From assembly GCA_964419545.1 (NCBI GenBank), contig CAYQQU010000013.1, forward strand, positions 28,089-92,088: 64,000 bases of DNA. The letters are read 5' to 3'. The notes under the pieces were generated by a model. The model ran no database searches and had not been told where the DNA came from. It worked only from the letters and a program-made list of their open reading frames with translations. Below are positions 35,640 through 44,312 of this stretch, in pieces; position 1 is the first letter of the stretch, and each line of letters starts with the position of its first letter. The DNA comes from CAYQQU01 sp964419545. Its GTDB lineage: Bacteria; Bacteroidota; Bacteroidia; Chitinophagales; Saprospiraceae. The position numbers and the translations under genes are program-made.

Positions 35640-36394
35640 TAAACTGGTTCGAGCTCATAGAGTACCGGTTTGCTGGGACTGACGTCAATCTCGAAACTGG
35701 CAACCTGAATATTCAACAAATATAAACCATCACGGATAGAATTGTTTACAAAAATCAGCTCGGATATCGTGGCGTCCCCGCGAGTCGCTTCCGGATACTG
35801 CCAGAACGCCCGGTGCGCCAGCAGCTTACCGCCGTCCTCTTCGCGGTCGACCGACGGCAAATCGATCAGTAAGTGACGCACGCCGCGCCCGGCCAGCCAT
35901 TGGGCCGCCCGGTGATCCAGGTAAGGCGGATTCGACCCGGAATAATGGGTGCGCAATTTGAAATCGTCATTGGGCAGGGTGCGGATAACCACTGCTTCCG
36001 CCTCTTCGCCGGCGAGGGCTTCTTTTAGCCTTTCGAGCGTAATCAGCCGGTCGCCGTCAGCTTTTTTTTCCGGGTAGATGCTCACAAGGCGGGCCAGGTA
36101 GTGAAATTGACGCAGACTCTGATTTATGGTAAACGGCCCCCCGGCAATATGCCCGACGCATTCCGTATGGGTGCCGTTGCCGTGGGGGTTGATGCGAACG
36201 TTGAGGAAATTGACCGGTCCGCCGCGTTCGGTCGAGCCGATGAAGTCGCCGGCGACTACCGGCTCCGCTTCCATGGGCGGCGCGTAGAAACAGTTTACCG
36301 TCTCCAGTCCGGCCCGCAGGGGGATCGAAATATCCAGCGGCCGGCTCAGGTCGGCGAGATAAAAGCCGGCGCCGGCCGTCAATGCTATTTGCAT
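35639..36394 (-). CDS. Cyclase-family metal hydrolase (kynurenine-formamidase-like)
   Basis: A 251-residue protein of the cyclase/KynB fold. The metal-binding segment is PHGNGTHTECVGHI, matching the HxGTHxDxPxH pattern except that Glu-Cys and Gly replace Asp and Pro. LLIDLPSVDRE and the late AHRAFW block are family-like. Members hydrolyse N-formylkynurenine, isatin or carbamoyl-type amides; no other tryptophan-breakdown gene is nearby, so the substrate is open. It is followed by a coupled membrane protein and preceded by nadK. Confidence 0.84.
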   Translation of the reverse strand: MQIALTAGAGFYLADLSRPLDISIPLRAGLETVNCFYAPPMEAEPVVAGDFIGSTERGGPVNFLNVRINPHGNGTHTECVGHIAGGPFTINQSLRQFHYLARLVSIYPEKKADGDRLITLERLKEALAGEEAEAVVIRTLPNDDFKLRTHYSGSNPPYLDHRAAQWLAGRGVRHLLIDLPSVDREEDGGKLLAHRAFWQYPEATRGDATISELIFVNNSIRDGLYLLNIQVASFEIDVSPSKPVLYELEPV

Positions 36395-36410
36395 GGTTGA
36401 TATGATTTAA

Positions 36411-36429
36411 TGAACCCATTACCGGTTCA
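36411..36429 (-). repeat. Stop-codon hairpin motif after nadK
   Basis: Read on the minus strand, TGAACCGGTAATGGGTTCA starts with the nadK stop codon TGA and folds into a small TGAACC/GGGTTCA hairpin. It resembles the TGAACCCATTGCGGGTTT motif at two other gene ends and at the borders of repeat family B, but is less similar to them than they are to each other. Confidence 0.5.
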
Positions 36430-37311
36430 GTGATTGCGCGTATCCACGCCCCACGCCAGCTTGTTGCGGATGGTCTCCATGAAGCCGACGTCGTGCAGCT
36501 GGACGAGCTTGATGGTAAAATCATTGCGGCGTACGGCCAGCTGGTGGGCGGAAGTGATCGATTCAAAACGCGAATCGAGCGTGCAGAGGAAGTTCTCGGC
36601 CCGCCCTTCGATTTCGAAGGTAATCACCGAATCGTCAGAGATCACTACGGGCCGGACGTTGAGGTTGTGCGGCGCGACCGGCGTGATGACGAAATTGCCG
36701 GAATTCGGAAAGATGATGGGTCCGCCGCAACTCAGAGAATAACCGGTAGAGCCGGTGGGCGTCGCCACGATAAGACCGTCGGCCCAGTAAGAGTTGAGGT
36801 AAGCGCCGTTGATAAAGGTGTGGATGGTGACCATCGAAGAGGTATCCCGCTTGAGGAGCGTGCAGTCGTTGAGGCCGAAGGGGATCTCTCCGAACAGCGG
36901 CAGGTTGGATTCCAGGTAGAGCAGGCTGCGCTCTTCGATCAGGTACATGCCGCGCTTGAGCAGGCTGACGGCTTCGCAAATCCTTACTTTTTCGATACTC
37001 GCCAGGAAGCCGAGCCGCCCCAGGTTGATCCCGACGATGGGCACTTCGCTGTCGCGCACATGGGTAAGCGCGGCCAGAATGGTGCCGTCGCCGCCCAGGG
37101 TGATAAAAAAATCGAGCTTTTTGACGCTCAGGTCGAGGTAGTCTTCGAAGATGCCGACGTCGCGGTGAAAATTGATTCTCTTGCGGATCTGATCGAGATA
37201 AGGACCGTAGACATAGGCGTTGATGCCTTCCTGGTGCAGGGCGTCGAAGAGGTTTTGAATGTGTGGAATGTCCTTTTCCTTGAGAAGCTTACTGAAAACA
37301 ACGACTTGCAT
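36427..37311 (-). CDS. nadK: NAD kinase
   Basis: A 294-residue cytosolic enzyme that phosphorylates NAD to NADP. ITLGGDGTILAALTHV holds the GGDGT catalytic motif; GINLGRLGFLA and TPTGSTGYSLSCGGPI are the other family blocks. The ATG at 37311 overlaps the stop of the upstream barrel gene by one base (TGATG), so translation is probably coupled; a TTG one codon earlier is the alternative. Length is typical. Confidence 0.96.
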   Translation of the reverse strand: MQVVVFSKLLKEKDIPHIQNLFDALHQEGINAYVYGPYLDQIRKRINFHRDVGIFEDYLDLSVKKLDFFITLGGDGTILAALTHVRDSEVPIVGINLGRLGFLASIEKVRICEAVSLLKRGMYLIEERSLLYLESNLPLFGEIPFGLNDCTLLKRDTSSMVTIHTFINGAYLNSYWADGLIVATPTGSTGYSLSCGGPIIFPNSGNFVITPVAPHNLNVRPVVISDDSVITFEIEGRAENFLCTLDSRFESITSAHQLAVRRNDFTIKLVQLHDVGFMETIRNKLAWGVDTRNH

Positions 37312-38759
37312 CAAATATTCATGTTGAGATGCAAAAATAAGCCATTTTCAAATAATTGATTGAAGCTGTATTCCACTTGAATGACCTTGTCGTAGTACAA
37401 AACGATATCCAGTCCGAAACCGCCCCCCCAGAGCAGCCGGTTGTTGAGGAAGTTGACCTCTTTGAGGAAGGGATCATTGGCGTAGCCGAAATCGTTGTTC
37501 ACGGAGAAGTAGAGCTTCAGGGGCATGGTGCGAAAAGCCGGCAGCGGCATCAGCTTGCCGAAGTTGATCTGCCCGTTGAACAACTCCCAGCGGAGGTTAC
37601 TCTTGAGGTATCCCATATCCAGGCCGTCGATGACGTAGTACTCATAGCCGTGCAGGTAGCTCGGTCCGAAACCGATGGCCCGGTTGTCGTTAAATGGTTG
37701 CTGGCGCCGGATCAGGGAGACCTTCATGCCGGTGTTCAACCCGACGCTGAAGCGGTCGGAGAGCGGAAAATAGTGATCGAACTGAGCCCGGAAGGTAAGG
37801 GCGTTGCGATCCGGAAAGAAGCCCAGGCCGTCTTTTTCCAGGATAAACCGCAGGTAGTTCCCGTTGATGGGGTAGGGTCGGATATCGCGCGAATCCAGCG
37901 TAAAAATGTAGATCATGGAGAAAAAGCGCTGCAACTCACGCCCGTCCAGGAAAAAGTCGGGATTGAAATCCTGCGCCACCTCTTCGCTGATCCGGTTTTG
38001 GTGGTAGCGAAAGATCAGGTTGTGAAAAACGCGCAGTCCCGGGCGGTAGGTAAGGGCCGTTTCGGCTTTGAAGCGCTCGTATTGGAAGCCGCTTTCATCC
38101 TGGAAAAACTCCTGGCGGTTGTCGACCGTCTTGTAGTTGATTTCCCGGTTGCGGGAGAAGGAAACGTTGGTGGAGATCCCCAGCGTGTTGCTTCGGTTGA
38201 TATACGGTAAGCTGTAGCCGAAAGAATATTTTCGGGTATATCCGTACTGCGCCTCCAACTTCAAGCGATCCATACGCCCCGTGAAGTTGGTGTGGGAAAA
38301 CTCCATTCCGAAGTTGACGCGATCGAGCGAGCGGTTCTGTTCTACCCACCAGACGTTGAAATTGCGATCGGCCAGCTCAAAGATAGGAACCGGGAAAATG
38401 TACCAGCCCTCCATTACTTCGATGTGCAGGTGCACCCGCCCGGTGGCCCCCTCCCAGTTCTTGAAGGTAATCGTGACCGAGGTAAACAGGCCGGTGTTCA
38501 TCACCATGTATTCGCTCTGCTCCAGCACGTCGCTCAACTCCGCCACCGCCAGGGTGTCTCCCGGCCCGAAGGCCAGCTCCCGGAGGATGATCTTGTCTTT
38601 GGTCTTCTTATTGCCTGCAATCGATATTTTGTGGATGATGACGTGTTCCTCCTGCGCCTGCAGGCCGGTTGCCAGGCAGCAAAACAAAATAGCCGCCAGC
38701 AAGGCGCCGACGTCCCGATCGATTCTTCCAAAACCAAACAACACCCATACCCGTCTCAT
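37311..38759 (-). CDS. BamA/TamA-like outer-membrane barrel protein with one POTRA domain
   Basis: A 482-residue exported protein. The signal peptide ends near LQAQEE; residues about 40-115 form one POTRA-like domain (IHKISIAGNKKTKDKIILREL, ALSDVLEQSEYMVMNTGLFTSVTI); the rest is a beta-barrel rich in alternating hydrophobic strands, ending in an aromatic-rich strand. BamA has five POTRAs, so this is a short Omp85 relative that may export or insert a specific substrate. It is translationally coupled to nadK, an unrelated enzyme. Confidence 0.83.
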   Translation of the reverse strand: MRRVWVLFGFGRIDRDVGALLAAILFCCLATGLQAQEEHVIIHKISIAGNKKTKDKIILRELAFGPGDTLAVAELSDVLEQSEYMVMNTGLFTSVTITFKNWEGATGRVHLHIEVMEGWYIFPVPIFELADRNFNVWWVEQNRSLDRVNFGMEFSHTNFTGRMDRLKLEAQYGYTRKYSFGYSLPYINRSNTLGISTNVSFSRNREINYKTVDNRQEFFQDESGFQYERFKAETALTYRPGLRVFHNLIFRYHQNRISEEVAQDFNPDFFLDGRELQRFFSMIYIFTLDSRDIRPYPINGNYLRFILEKDGLGFFPDRNALTFRAQFDHYFPLSDRFSVGLNTGMKVSLIRRQQPFNDNRAIGFGPSYLHGYEYYVIDGLDMGYLKSNLRWELFNGQINFGKLMPLPAFRTMPLKLYFSVNNDFGYANDPFLKEVNFLNNRLLWGGGFGLDIVLYYDKVIQVEYSFNQLFENGLFLHLNMNI

Positions 38760-39010
38760 GCAGCAAATATTAAATGTACAAACGCGCCTCGAAATTTCTT
38801 CTCACCACTGCCGCACCCCTGTTATCCGCAGGAAAATTGACTATGCAGACTGATCTCAATTACTTGATACGGGACGGGACCCCCAGGGTTAGGTCATATT
38901 CGGAGAATAGTTCTCGAAGCCATACAATTTTAAGAAAAAAAAGGGAATGTTGCTGCAAAAAAGCGCCGCAAAGCAAGAAGCCGGCAAAAAGCTTCGGTAG
39001 GTAGGAAAGG

Positions 39011-39673
39011 TCAGACGTTGAGGTAGAACATGAACGAATCGTAGCGTTCCCGCAGGGTATCGAGGTAATCGCTCTCGCTGAAAGAAGCTTTGATCTGGTA
39101 TTCGAATCGCTCGAAAGTGGCGACCACCGCCTGGATATTAAAGGTGTTGATCTTAATGGTGACTTCGATACGCGCCGACTCAGGCTGGGTGGTGACAAAA
39201 GAGCTGAGAATAGCGATATTTTCGGATTCTACGATGCGTGCGATCTCGGCAAGGGAATAATCACGACGGCTCATTTCCAACACCAGTATGCTGCCCGGCT
39301 CCGAAAAAGCCGTGGTTGTCGCGAAGTAGTTCAGTAGGTCTTCCATGGTGATCAGGCCGGCGTAATTATCCGCTTCGTCGACTACCGGAATGACCGTCAG
39401 GTGGTATTCGGCAAAAAGCCGCATCACTTCGTAAATGTGGTCCTGAGTACGTGCGAAAGGCCGGTGCAAGGACAGGCTGAAAGACCCTACCGGTTCGGCT
39501 GTGTCGAAGTTGAGAATATCGTCTTCGGAGATCAGCCCCAGCAATTGTTCGTTATTGACGATCGGCAGATGCCGGACGTAAAAGTCGTTCATCATCCCCA
39601 ACGCTTCTTCCCCGGTATCGGAAGTGCGCAGGGGCAGTATCTCGTTTGAAATTAGCGTGTCTGCTATCATCAC
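39011..39673 (-). CDS. CBS-pair domain protein
   Basis: A 220-residue cytosolic protein with two CBS domains (LPLRTSDTGEEALGMMNDFYVRHLPIVNN... and HLTVIPVVDEADNYAGLITMEDLLNYF), which bind adenosyl nucleotides, followed by an ACT-like C-terminal region (GSILVLEMSRRDYSLAEIARIVESENIAIL). Such CBS-ACT proteins sense nucleotide or amino-acid levels; the target is unknown. It is a stand-alone gene, with the barrel protein start 251 bases downstream. Confidence 0.87.
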   Translation of the reverse strand: MMIADTLISNEILPLRTSDTGEEALGMMNDFYVRHLPIVNNEQLLGLISEDDILNFDTAEPVGSFSLSLHRPFARTQDHIYEVMRLFAEYHLTVIPVVDEADNYAGLITMEDLLNYFATTTAFSEPGSILVLEMSRRDYSLAEIARIVESENIAILSSFVTTQPESARIEVTIKINTFNIQAVVATFERFEYQIKASFSESDYLDTLRERYDSFMFYLNV

Positions 39674-39766
39674 ATGTCAGATTACTTAAAAAACGCAGCA
39701 AAGTAACCAAGTGTTGAAAAATTTACGGTAAAAACGTTTTCTTAACGTAAGGAAGAAAAAAACCCG

Positions 39767-40615
39767 TCAATCATTCTCTTCCAGCAACTTTTTTTTCTGG
39801 CTGACAAATTCTTCTTCCGTCAGCAGCCCTTTATCGCGGAGGTCGCCCAGCTTTTTGAGCTGCGCCAGCAGATCGTCGGATTGCCGGTTTTCCGCCGCCG
39901 TGCCGGCCTCGGTTTGCGATTCCGTATCCAACAGGTTCTCTTTCGGCGCCTCCAACTGAGGCCTCAGCCGGAAGCCATTCTCCTCGAACGACTCAAAAGT
40001 CGGCTGGATGCGCAGGTAAGCCAGCGCGTCGTGCTCGCGGATGCGCTGGAAATCATCAAACCCGAGTTCGACCGCCTTGTCGAGGTGATAAAAGGCCTTT
40101 TCGGTATTTTCATTCAGGGAATAGGCGCAGGCCAGGTTGAAATGGACGGCCACATCCTTGGGTTCAATCTCCAGGGCTTTTTGGAAATCGACGATGGCGC
40201 CGTCGTAGTCGTAGTCTTTGTATTTCCTGATGCCGCTGGATTTGTGAGGATTGGCGCGGGGCGGGGGAGGCGTGCGGCGGGCCGGCCTGGGTCGCGGCGC
40301 CGGTCGTTCGCGCCGGCGCATATCCCGGCGCTCCCGGCGGTATTCGTGCCGCCGTTCGCGATAGTCGCGCCGGCGTTCGTAGCGGCGGTCGGCTTCGTCC
40401 AGGTCGATGAACCGGCGGTTGTATTTGTAGTCGAAATCCTCTTTGGACATCGAAAGAAAGACGATCGCGTCAATGAGCCCGATGATCCACATGATGGGCG
40501 TCCAGAAAAAAATGAGATAAAGGATACCCAGTCCGGTTTGGTTGAGATAAAACCGGTGTACGCCAAATCCGCCTAAAAACAAAGCCAATATACCCGCGAC
40601 GTTCTTTTCTTTCAT
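39767..40615 (-). CDS. TM2-TPR-SHOCT fusion protein
   Basis: A 282-residue membrane protein with three parts in order: a TM2 domain of two helices with the turn GFGVHRFYLN (residues 1-60), a strongly Arg-rich linker (about 75-120), TPR-like helices (YKDYDYDGAIVDFQKALEIEPKD...) and a C-terminal SHOCT motif (LKKLGDLRDKGLLTEEEFVSQKKKLLEE). SHOCT is a short oligomerisation domain. The separate modules are common, this combination less so. Function is unknown; the Arg-rich segment could bind lipid head groups or nucleic acid. Confidence 0.87.
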   Translation of the reverse strand: MKEKNVAGILALFLGGFGVHRFYLNQTGLGILYLIFFWTPIMWIIGLIDAIVFLSMSKEDFDYKYNRRFIDLDEADRRYERRRDYRERRHEYRRERRDMRRRERPAPRPRPARRTPPPPRANPHKSSGIRKYKDYDYDGAIVDFQKALEIEPKDVAVHFNLACAYSLNENTEKAFYHLDKAVELGFDDFQRIREHDALAYLRIQPTFESFEENGFRLRPQLEAPKENLLDTESQTEAGTAAENRQSDDLLAQLKKLGDLRDKGLLTEEEFVSQKKKLLEEND

Positions 40616-40793
40616 TCTATGTTGCCAAACGTGTTATTAAATCGAGAAGGTGGAGGCGCGGAGCTTTCCGTTATCCACTATCCATTTGCAATATCCCCAA
40701 TATTTCAGCAAAAGCAAACCCTGGCGCCATGCCAATCGACCAGGCCCGAAGGTTTTTCGATCGACTAATGTTTTTTCAGATTCCCGACGGTCC

Positions 40794-42062
40794 CTACTGC
40801 CGCGAATAGTCTTCCCGGGGCCAGATCTTACAGGTCAGCAGCGTGAAGTCGTCGGGGAAAACCTGATCTTGTCTGAACTTTTCAATGTCCTCCATCAGTA
40901 AACCGTTGAAGCGGTCGGCCGGCAGCCGGTAGTTGGCGGTGCTGAAGCGGTAAACCAGCTCCTCGTTCAGGTATTCTCCCGCACGGTTCTTCAGATCGGT
41001 CAAACCGTCGGTGAAAGAGACGATGACGGCCTCTCCTTTGATGGTTTGTTCGCCGATTTCCACTTCGGGTAGTTCCCGGAAAGAACCGAGAATGGTGCAT
41101 CCTTTTTTGAGGAGAAAGAGATGACCGTTGTCGACCAGCACGGGCGGATTGTGGCCGGCGTTGACATAGCGCAGCTGCCGCGCGTTGATGTCGTATTCGG
41201 CAATGAAAAACGTAATGAAGCGCTCGCCTTCGGTGATGAGGTTAACCGATTGGTTGAGGTCGTGAATAAACTCGTCGAGATCGGTCCGCTTGTTGATCAG
41301 GGTGTGGAAATTGGCCTGGAAATTGGCCATCAGCAAAGCAGCGGCAACTCCTTTTCCGGAAATATCGCCGACGCAGAAGACGATCTTGCTGTCGTCAAAT
41401 TCAATAAAGTCAAAATAGTCGCCCCCCACCCCCAGGTGAGGCTTGTAGATGCTGGCCAGCTCGTAGCTCGACTTGCGGGGCAGGGATTTGGGAATGAGCA
41501 TGCGCTGCATCTCGCTGGCGAGCTCCATCTCCCGCTTGAGGCGCTCCTGCTCCAGCTGCCGCCTGAAAAGCCGCTTGTTCTCGATGGCCACGGCGATCAC
41601 GTTGGTGATCGTCGTAATGAACTGCACTTTGCTGTACATGTCTTCATCTTCCCCGAACCCGCCGATGAAAACATAAGCGATCGACTGCTCTTTGTGCCGA
41701 ACGGGAATGACGACGTCAAATTCGCGAATCAACGGATGATCGGGCTCTTCAACATTGTTGAGGCGCGTATAGCGAGGCAACTGCCCGGAAATATCGACGG
41801 CGAGCTGTTCTTCCGTCAGGCCGATCGAGCTGGCGCAGTGCCATTCGCCTTCTTCACGTACGTACAGGGCCATCTTTTTCACGCCGATCTCCCAGCTCAG
41901 AAAAGAGCGGTACATCTCGTAGAGCCCCTCCGCCGAGACGTTATTGTTGATGGCCTGAGTGATGTTTAACAGGCGGTTGATCTGGAGCTGCTTCAGGTTC
42001 AGGTCGCGCTCCAGGGCCGCTATAGTTGACAATCCTTTTTTTATGTCAGAGAAACCGGACAT
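40794..42062 (-). CDS. GAF-like sensor with SpoIIE/PP2C phosphatase domain
   Basis: A 422-residue cytosolic regulator. The N-terminal ~180 residues look like a GAF-type sensor; the C-terminal domain is a SpoIIE-type PP2C phosphatase with metal-binding Asp residues in VGGDYFDF and FCVGDISGKGVAAALLMA, and FTDGLTDLKN later. Such enzymes usually dephosphorylate an anti-sigma-factor antagonist (partner-switching). No STAS or kinase partner is in the window. Its start is 29 bases from repeat family B copy 1. Confidence 0.89.
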   Translation of the reverse strand: MSGFSDIKKGLSTIAALERDLNLKQLQINRLLNITQAINNNVSAEGLYEMYRSFLSWEIGVKKMALYVREEGEWHCASSIGLTEEQLAVDISGQLPRYTRLNNVEEPDHPLIREFDVVIPVRHKEQSIAYVFIGGFGEDEDMYSKVQFITTITNVIAVAIENKRLFRRQLEQERLKREMELASEMQRMLIPKSLPRKSSYELASIYKPHLGVGGDYFDFIEFDDSKIVFCVGDISGKGVAAALLMANFQANFHTLINKRTDLDEFIHDLNQSVNLITEGERFITFFIAEYDINARQLRYVNAGHNPPVLVDNGHLFLLKKGCTILGSFRELPEVEIGEQTIKGEAVIVSFTDGLTDLKNRAGEYLNEELVYRFSTANYRLPADRFNGLLMEDIEKFRQDQVFPDDFTLLTCKIWPREDYSRQ

Positions 42063-42090
42063 ATTGTAAGATAAGTGTGCCTTCTAATGA

Positions 42091-42243
42091 CTCCGTTGCG
42101 GGTTGGGTCTTTGAGCCGAGAACCAGCATTTTTTTGATTAGACGAGAAGCGAAAATCCGATTGAGCTAAATGAGGGTTTTCGCGACGAAATACAATCAAA
42201 AAAGTGCAGTTCGCAGGCCAGTTACCAAACCCGCATTGGGTTC
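42091..42243. repeat. ~153-bp dispersed element, family B copy 1
   Basis: This element fills half of the 323-bp gap (42063-42385) between the SpoIIE gene and the mannosyltransferase gene. Its reverse complement aligns along its whole length with 56964-57123: both begin GAACCC..TGCGGGTT and share CGGCCTGC/TGGCCTGC, TTTTTTGATTA or TTTTTTGATTG, CATTTAGCTCA and CGGCTCAAAGAC. The ends are imperfect inverted repeats (TTGCGGGTT and AACCCGCA). It encodes nothing recognisable. I see no further signal in the rest of the gap beyond the expected promoters. Confidence 0.8.
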
Positions 42244-42385
42244 AATTATACCGAACGATAAAGATAGGTCACCTGAAAATGTGTTTACAAAAAAATAAGT
42301 ACTTTTCTAAAAAGAATAACCCGGGCCCCTAAAATCGCAAAACCACGGCAGGATACCCGAATACTGCCTGATCGTTCTCCCGATT

Positions 42386-43492
42386 ATGAAAAAAATGCTG
42401 CTCATCGAGCCGTTCTTCGCCGGCAGCCATCGCCAGTGGGCGGAGCAATACCGGCGTTATTCCCGGCATCAGCTCACCCTGCTCACCCTGCCCGGCCGCC
42501 ACTGGAAATGGCGCATGTTCGGCGGCGCGGTTCACCTGGCGCGCGAAGCGGAATCTCTTGCTTTGCGACCGGACTTGTTGCTGGCAACCGACATGCTCGA
42601 CCTCACTGCTTTTCTGGCGCTCACCCGCCGCCGCTTCGGCGACTGCCCCGCCGCCCTGTATTTTCACGAAAATCAGATCACCTACCCCTGGTCGCCCAAC
42701 GACGCCGACCCGGAGCTCGGACGCAATCACCAGTACGGTTTTCTGAATTACACCAGCGCGCTGGCCGCCGATCACGTGCTCTTCAATTCCGGCTTTCACC
42801 GCCGGGTCTTCCTGGAACAACTCGCCCCCTTCCTGAAACGCTTTCCCGACCGGCGCGACCTGGACAACATCGACCGGATCGAAGCCAAAAGCGACGTACT
42901 GCCGCTGGGACTCGAATTGAAAGCCATCGAAGCAGCCCGGCCTTTTCCGAAACCGCCGGAAGCGGTCATTTTGTGGAATCACCGCTGGGAATACGACAAG
43001 GATCCCGATACCTTTTTTCAACTCCTCTTTCGCCTCAAAGCAGAAGGGCTGCCGTTCCGCTTGGTGGTTTTGGGCGAAAAATACCTGACGGCGCCCCCCG
43101 TATTCGAAGCGGCCCGCGAGCAACTGCAAGAGGAGATCATTCATTGGGGATATGCCGAAAACCAAGAAACGTACCGGCGCTGGCTACGTACCGCCGACCT
43201 GTTGCCGGTAACGAGCCGACAGGAATTTTTCGGGGCCGGGGTAGTGGAGGCCATCGCCGCCGATTGCTATCCCCTGCTCCCGGACCGCCTCAGCTATCCC
43301 GAGCACCTGCCCGCCGCGAGCCGGGCAGAACACCTTTATGCCGACGAAGCAACCCTCTACCGGCGCCTCCGCCACCTGGTCACCAATATCGTATCGGTGC
43401 GTCAGCGCACCTACCGGCATTTTGTAGCTAAGTACGATTGGAGTATTTTAGCTAAGCAATATGACGATCACTTTGAAAAATTCGCTACATGA
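42386..43492 (+). CDS. DUF3524 glycosyltransferase, tRNA-queuosine mannosyltransferase-like
   Basis: A 368-residue GT-B protein whose N-terminus (LLIEPFFAGSHRQWAEQY, LPGRHWKWRM, ATDMLDLTAFLALTRRR, YFHENQITYPWS) is the DUF3524/GTDC1 signature. The human member adds mannose to queuosine in tRNA-Asp. Bacterial homologues probably glycosylate queuosine too, but this is inferred from family. A sugar-donor region (VVLGEKY, SRQEFFGAGVVEAIAADCYPLLP) is intact. Its stop overlaps the next start (ATGA), coupling it to an alpha/beta hydrolase. Confidence 0.86.
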   Translation: MKKMLLIEPFFAGSHRQWAEQYRRYSRHQLTLLTLPGRHWKWRMFGGAVHLAREAESLALRPDLLLATDMLDLTAFLALTRRRFGDCPAALYFHENQITYPWSPNDADPELGRNHQYGFLNYTSALAADHVLFNSGFHRRVFLEQLAPFLKRFPDRRDLDNIDRIEAKSDVLPLGLELKAIEAARPFPKPPEAVILWNHRWEYDKDPDTFFQLLFRLKAEGLPFRLVVLGEKYLTAPPVFEAAREQLQEEIIHWGYAENQETYRRWLRTADLLPVTSRQEFFGAGVVEAIAADCYPLLPDRLSYPEHLPAASRAEHLYADEATLYRRLRHLVTNIVSVRQRTYRHFVAKYDWSILAKQYDDHFEKFAT

Positions 43493-44301
43493 AATCCGCT
43501 AATTACGAAGGCAAAACCATTGCTTACGACGCCAATGGAAAGGGGCCGGCCATCGTGCTGCTGCACGGGTTCGGAGAAGACCGCACCGTTTGGGAAGAAT
43601 TTCAAACCGATTTGCTGGAAGAAAACCTGCGGGTCGTTCGCATCGACCTGCCCGGTTTCGGCCAATCGGAAGTACTCCCGGAAGTAAGCATCGAAACGAT
43701 GGCCGAAGCAGTGAACGCCGTGGTCGACCAATTACAACTGGACCGCTTCATCCTCATCGGCCACTCCATGGGCGGATACGTCGCCCTGGCTTATGGTGAA
43801 AAATACGGCGAGAAACTCGCCGGCCTCGGTTTGTTTCACTCCCATCCCTATGCGGACAGCGACAAGAAAAAGCAGGATCGCCGGCGCTCCGTCAATTTCA
43901 TCAACCGGCAGGGGCACGTCATTTACCTCAAGCAACTTTTCCCCAACCTGTTTGCCGACCACTTCGCCCGCAGCAATGCGTTCCTGGTCGATAAACTCAT
44001 TTACCGGGCTGCGCACTTCCCCAGCGAAGGCATCACCGGCGCGCTGAACGCCATGATGAACCGGCCCGACCGCTCGGAAGTCCTTTCGGCCATCGCCTGC
44101 CCGGTATTGTTTATCATCGGCAAGGAGGATAGCGTCATCGCGCCGGAAAAAAGCATCGAGCCGACTCACCTCCCCGCACAAGCGTCAATCCACATCCTGG
44201 AAAAGGTGGGACATATGGGCATGTTCGAGGCGCCTAAAAAGACGCAGCGCATCGTCCGGCAATTTGCCTATTTCTGCTTCCGCGTCCAAAACAACACCTA
44301 A
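43489..44301 (+). CDS. Alpha/beta-fold hydrolase
   Basis: A 270-residue cytosolic hydrolase. IVLLHGFGEDRTVW gives the oxyanion-hole HGFG, FILIGHSMGGYVALAY the nucleophile (Ser within GHSMG), and the late GKEDSVI and EKVGHMGMFE supply the Asp and His of the triad. The substrate cannot be named: esterases, lactonases and MhpC-like enzymes share this layout. It overlaps the mannosyltransferase gene by 4 bases, so coupled translation and possibly linked function are suggested. Confidence 0.9.
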   Translation: MKSANYEGKTIAYDANGKGPAIVLLHGFGEDRTVWEEFQTDLLEENLRVVRIDLPGFGQSEVLPEVSIETMAEAVNAVVDQLQLDRFILIGHSMGGYVALAYGEKYGEKLAGLGLFHSHPYADSDKKKQDRRRSVNFINRQGHVIYLKQLFPNLFADHFARSNAFLVDKLIYRAAHFPSEGITGALNAMMNRPDRSEVLSAIACPVLFIIGKEDSVIAPEKSIEPTHLPAQASIHILEKVGHMGMFEAPKKTQRIVRQFAYFCFRVQNNT

Positions 44302-44312
44302 AGCAGCCCGGA

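Noticed and set aside
38884..38900. Similarity between GGGTTAGGTCATATT here and GGGTTAAGTCATATT at 46121
   Set aside because: Only about 15 bases are shared with no further alignment on either side, too short to call a repeat.
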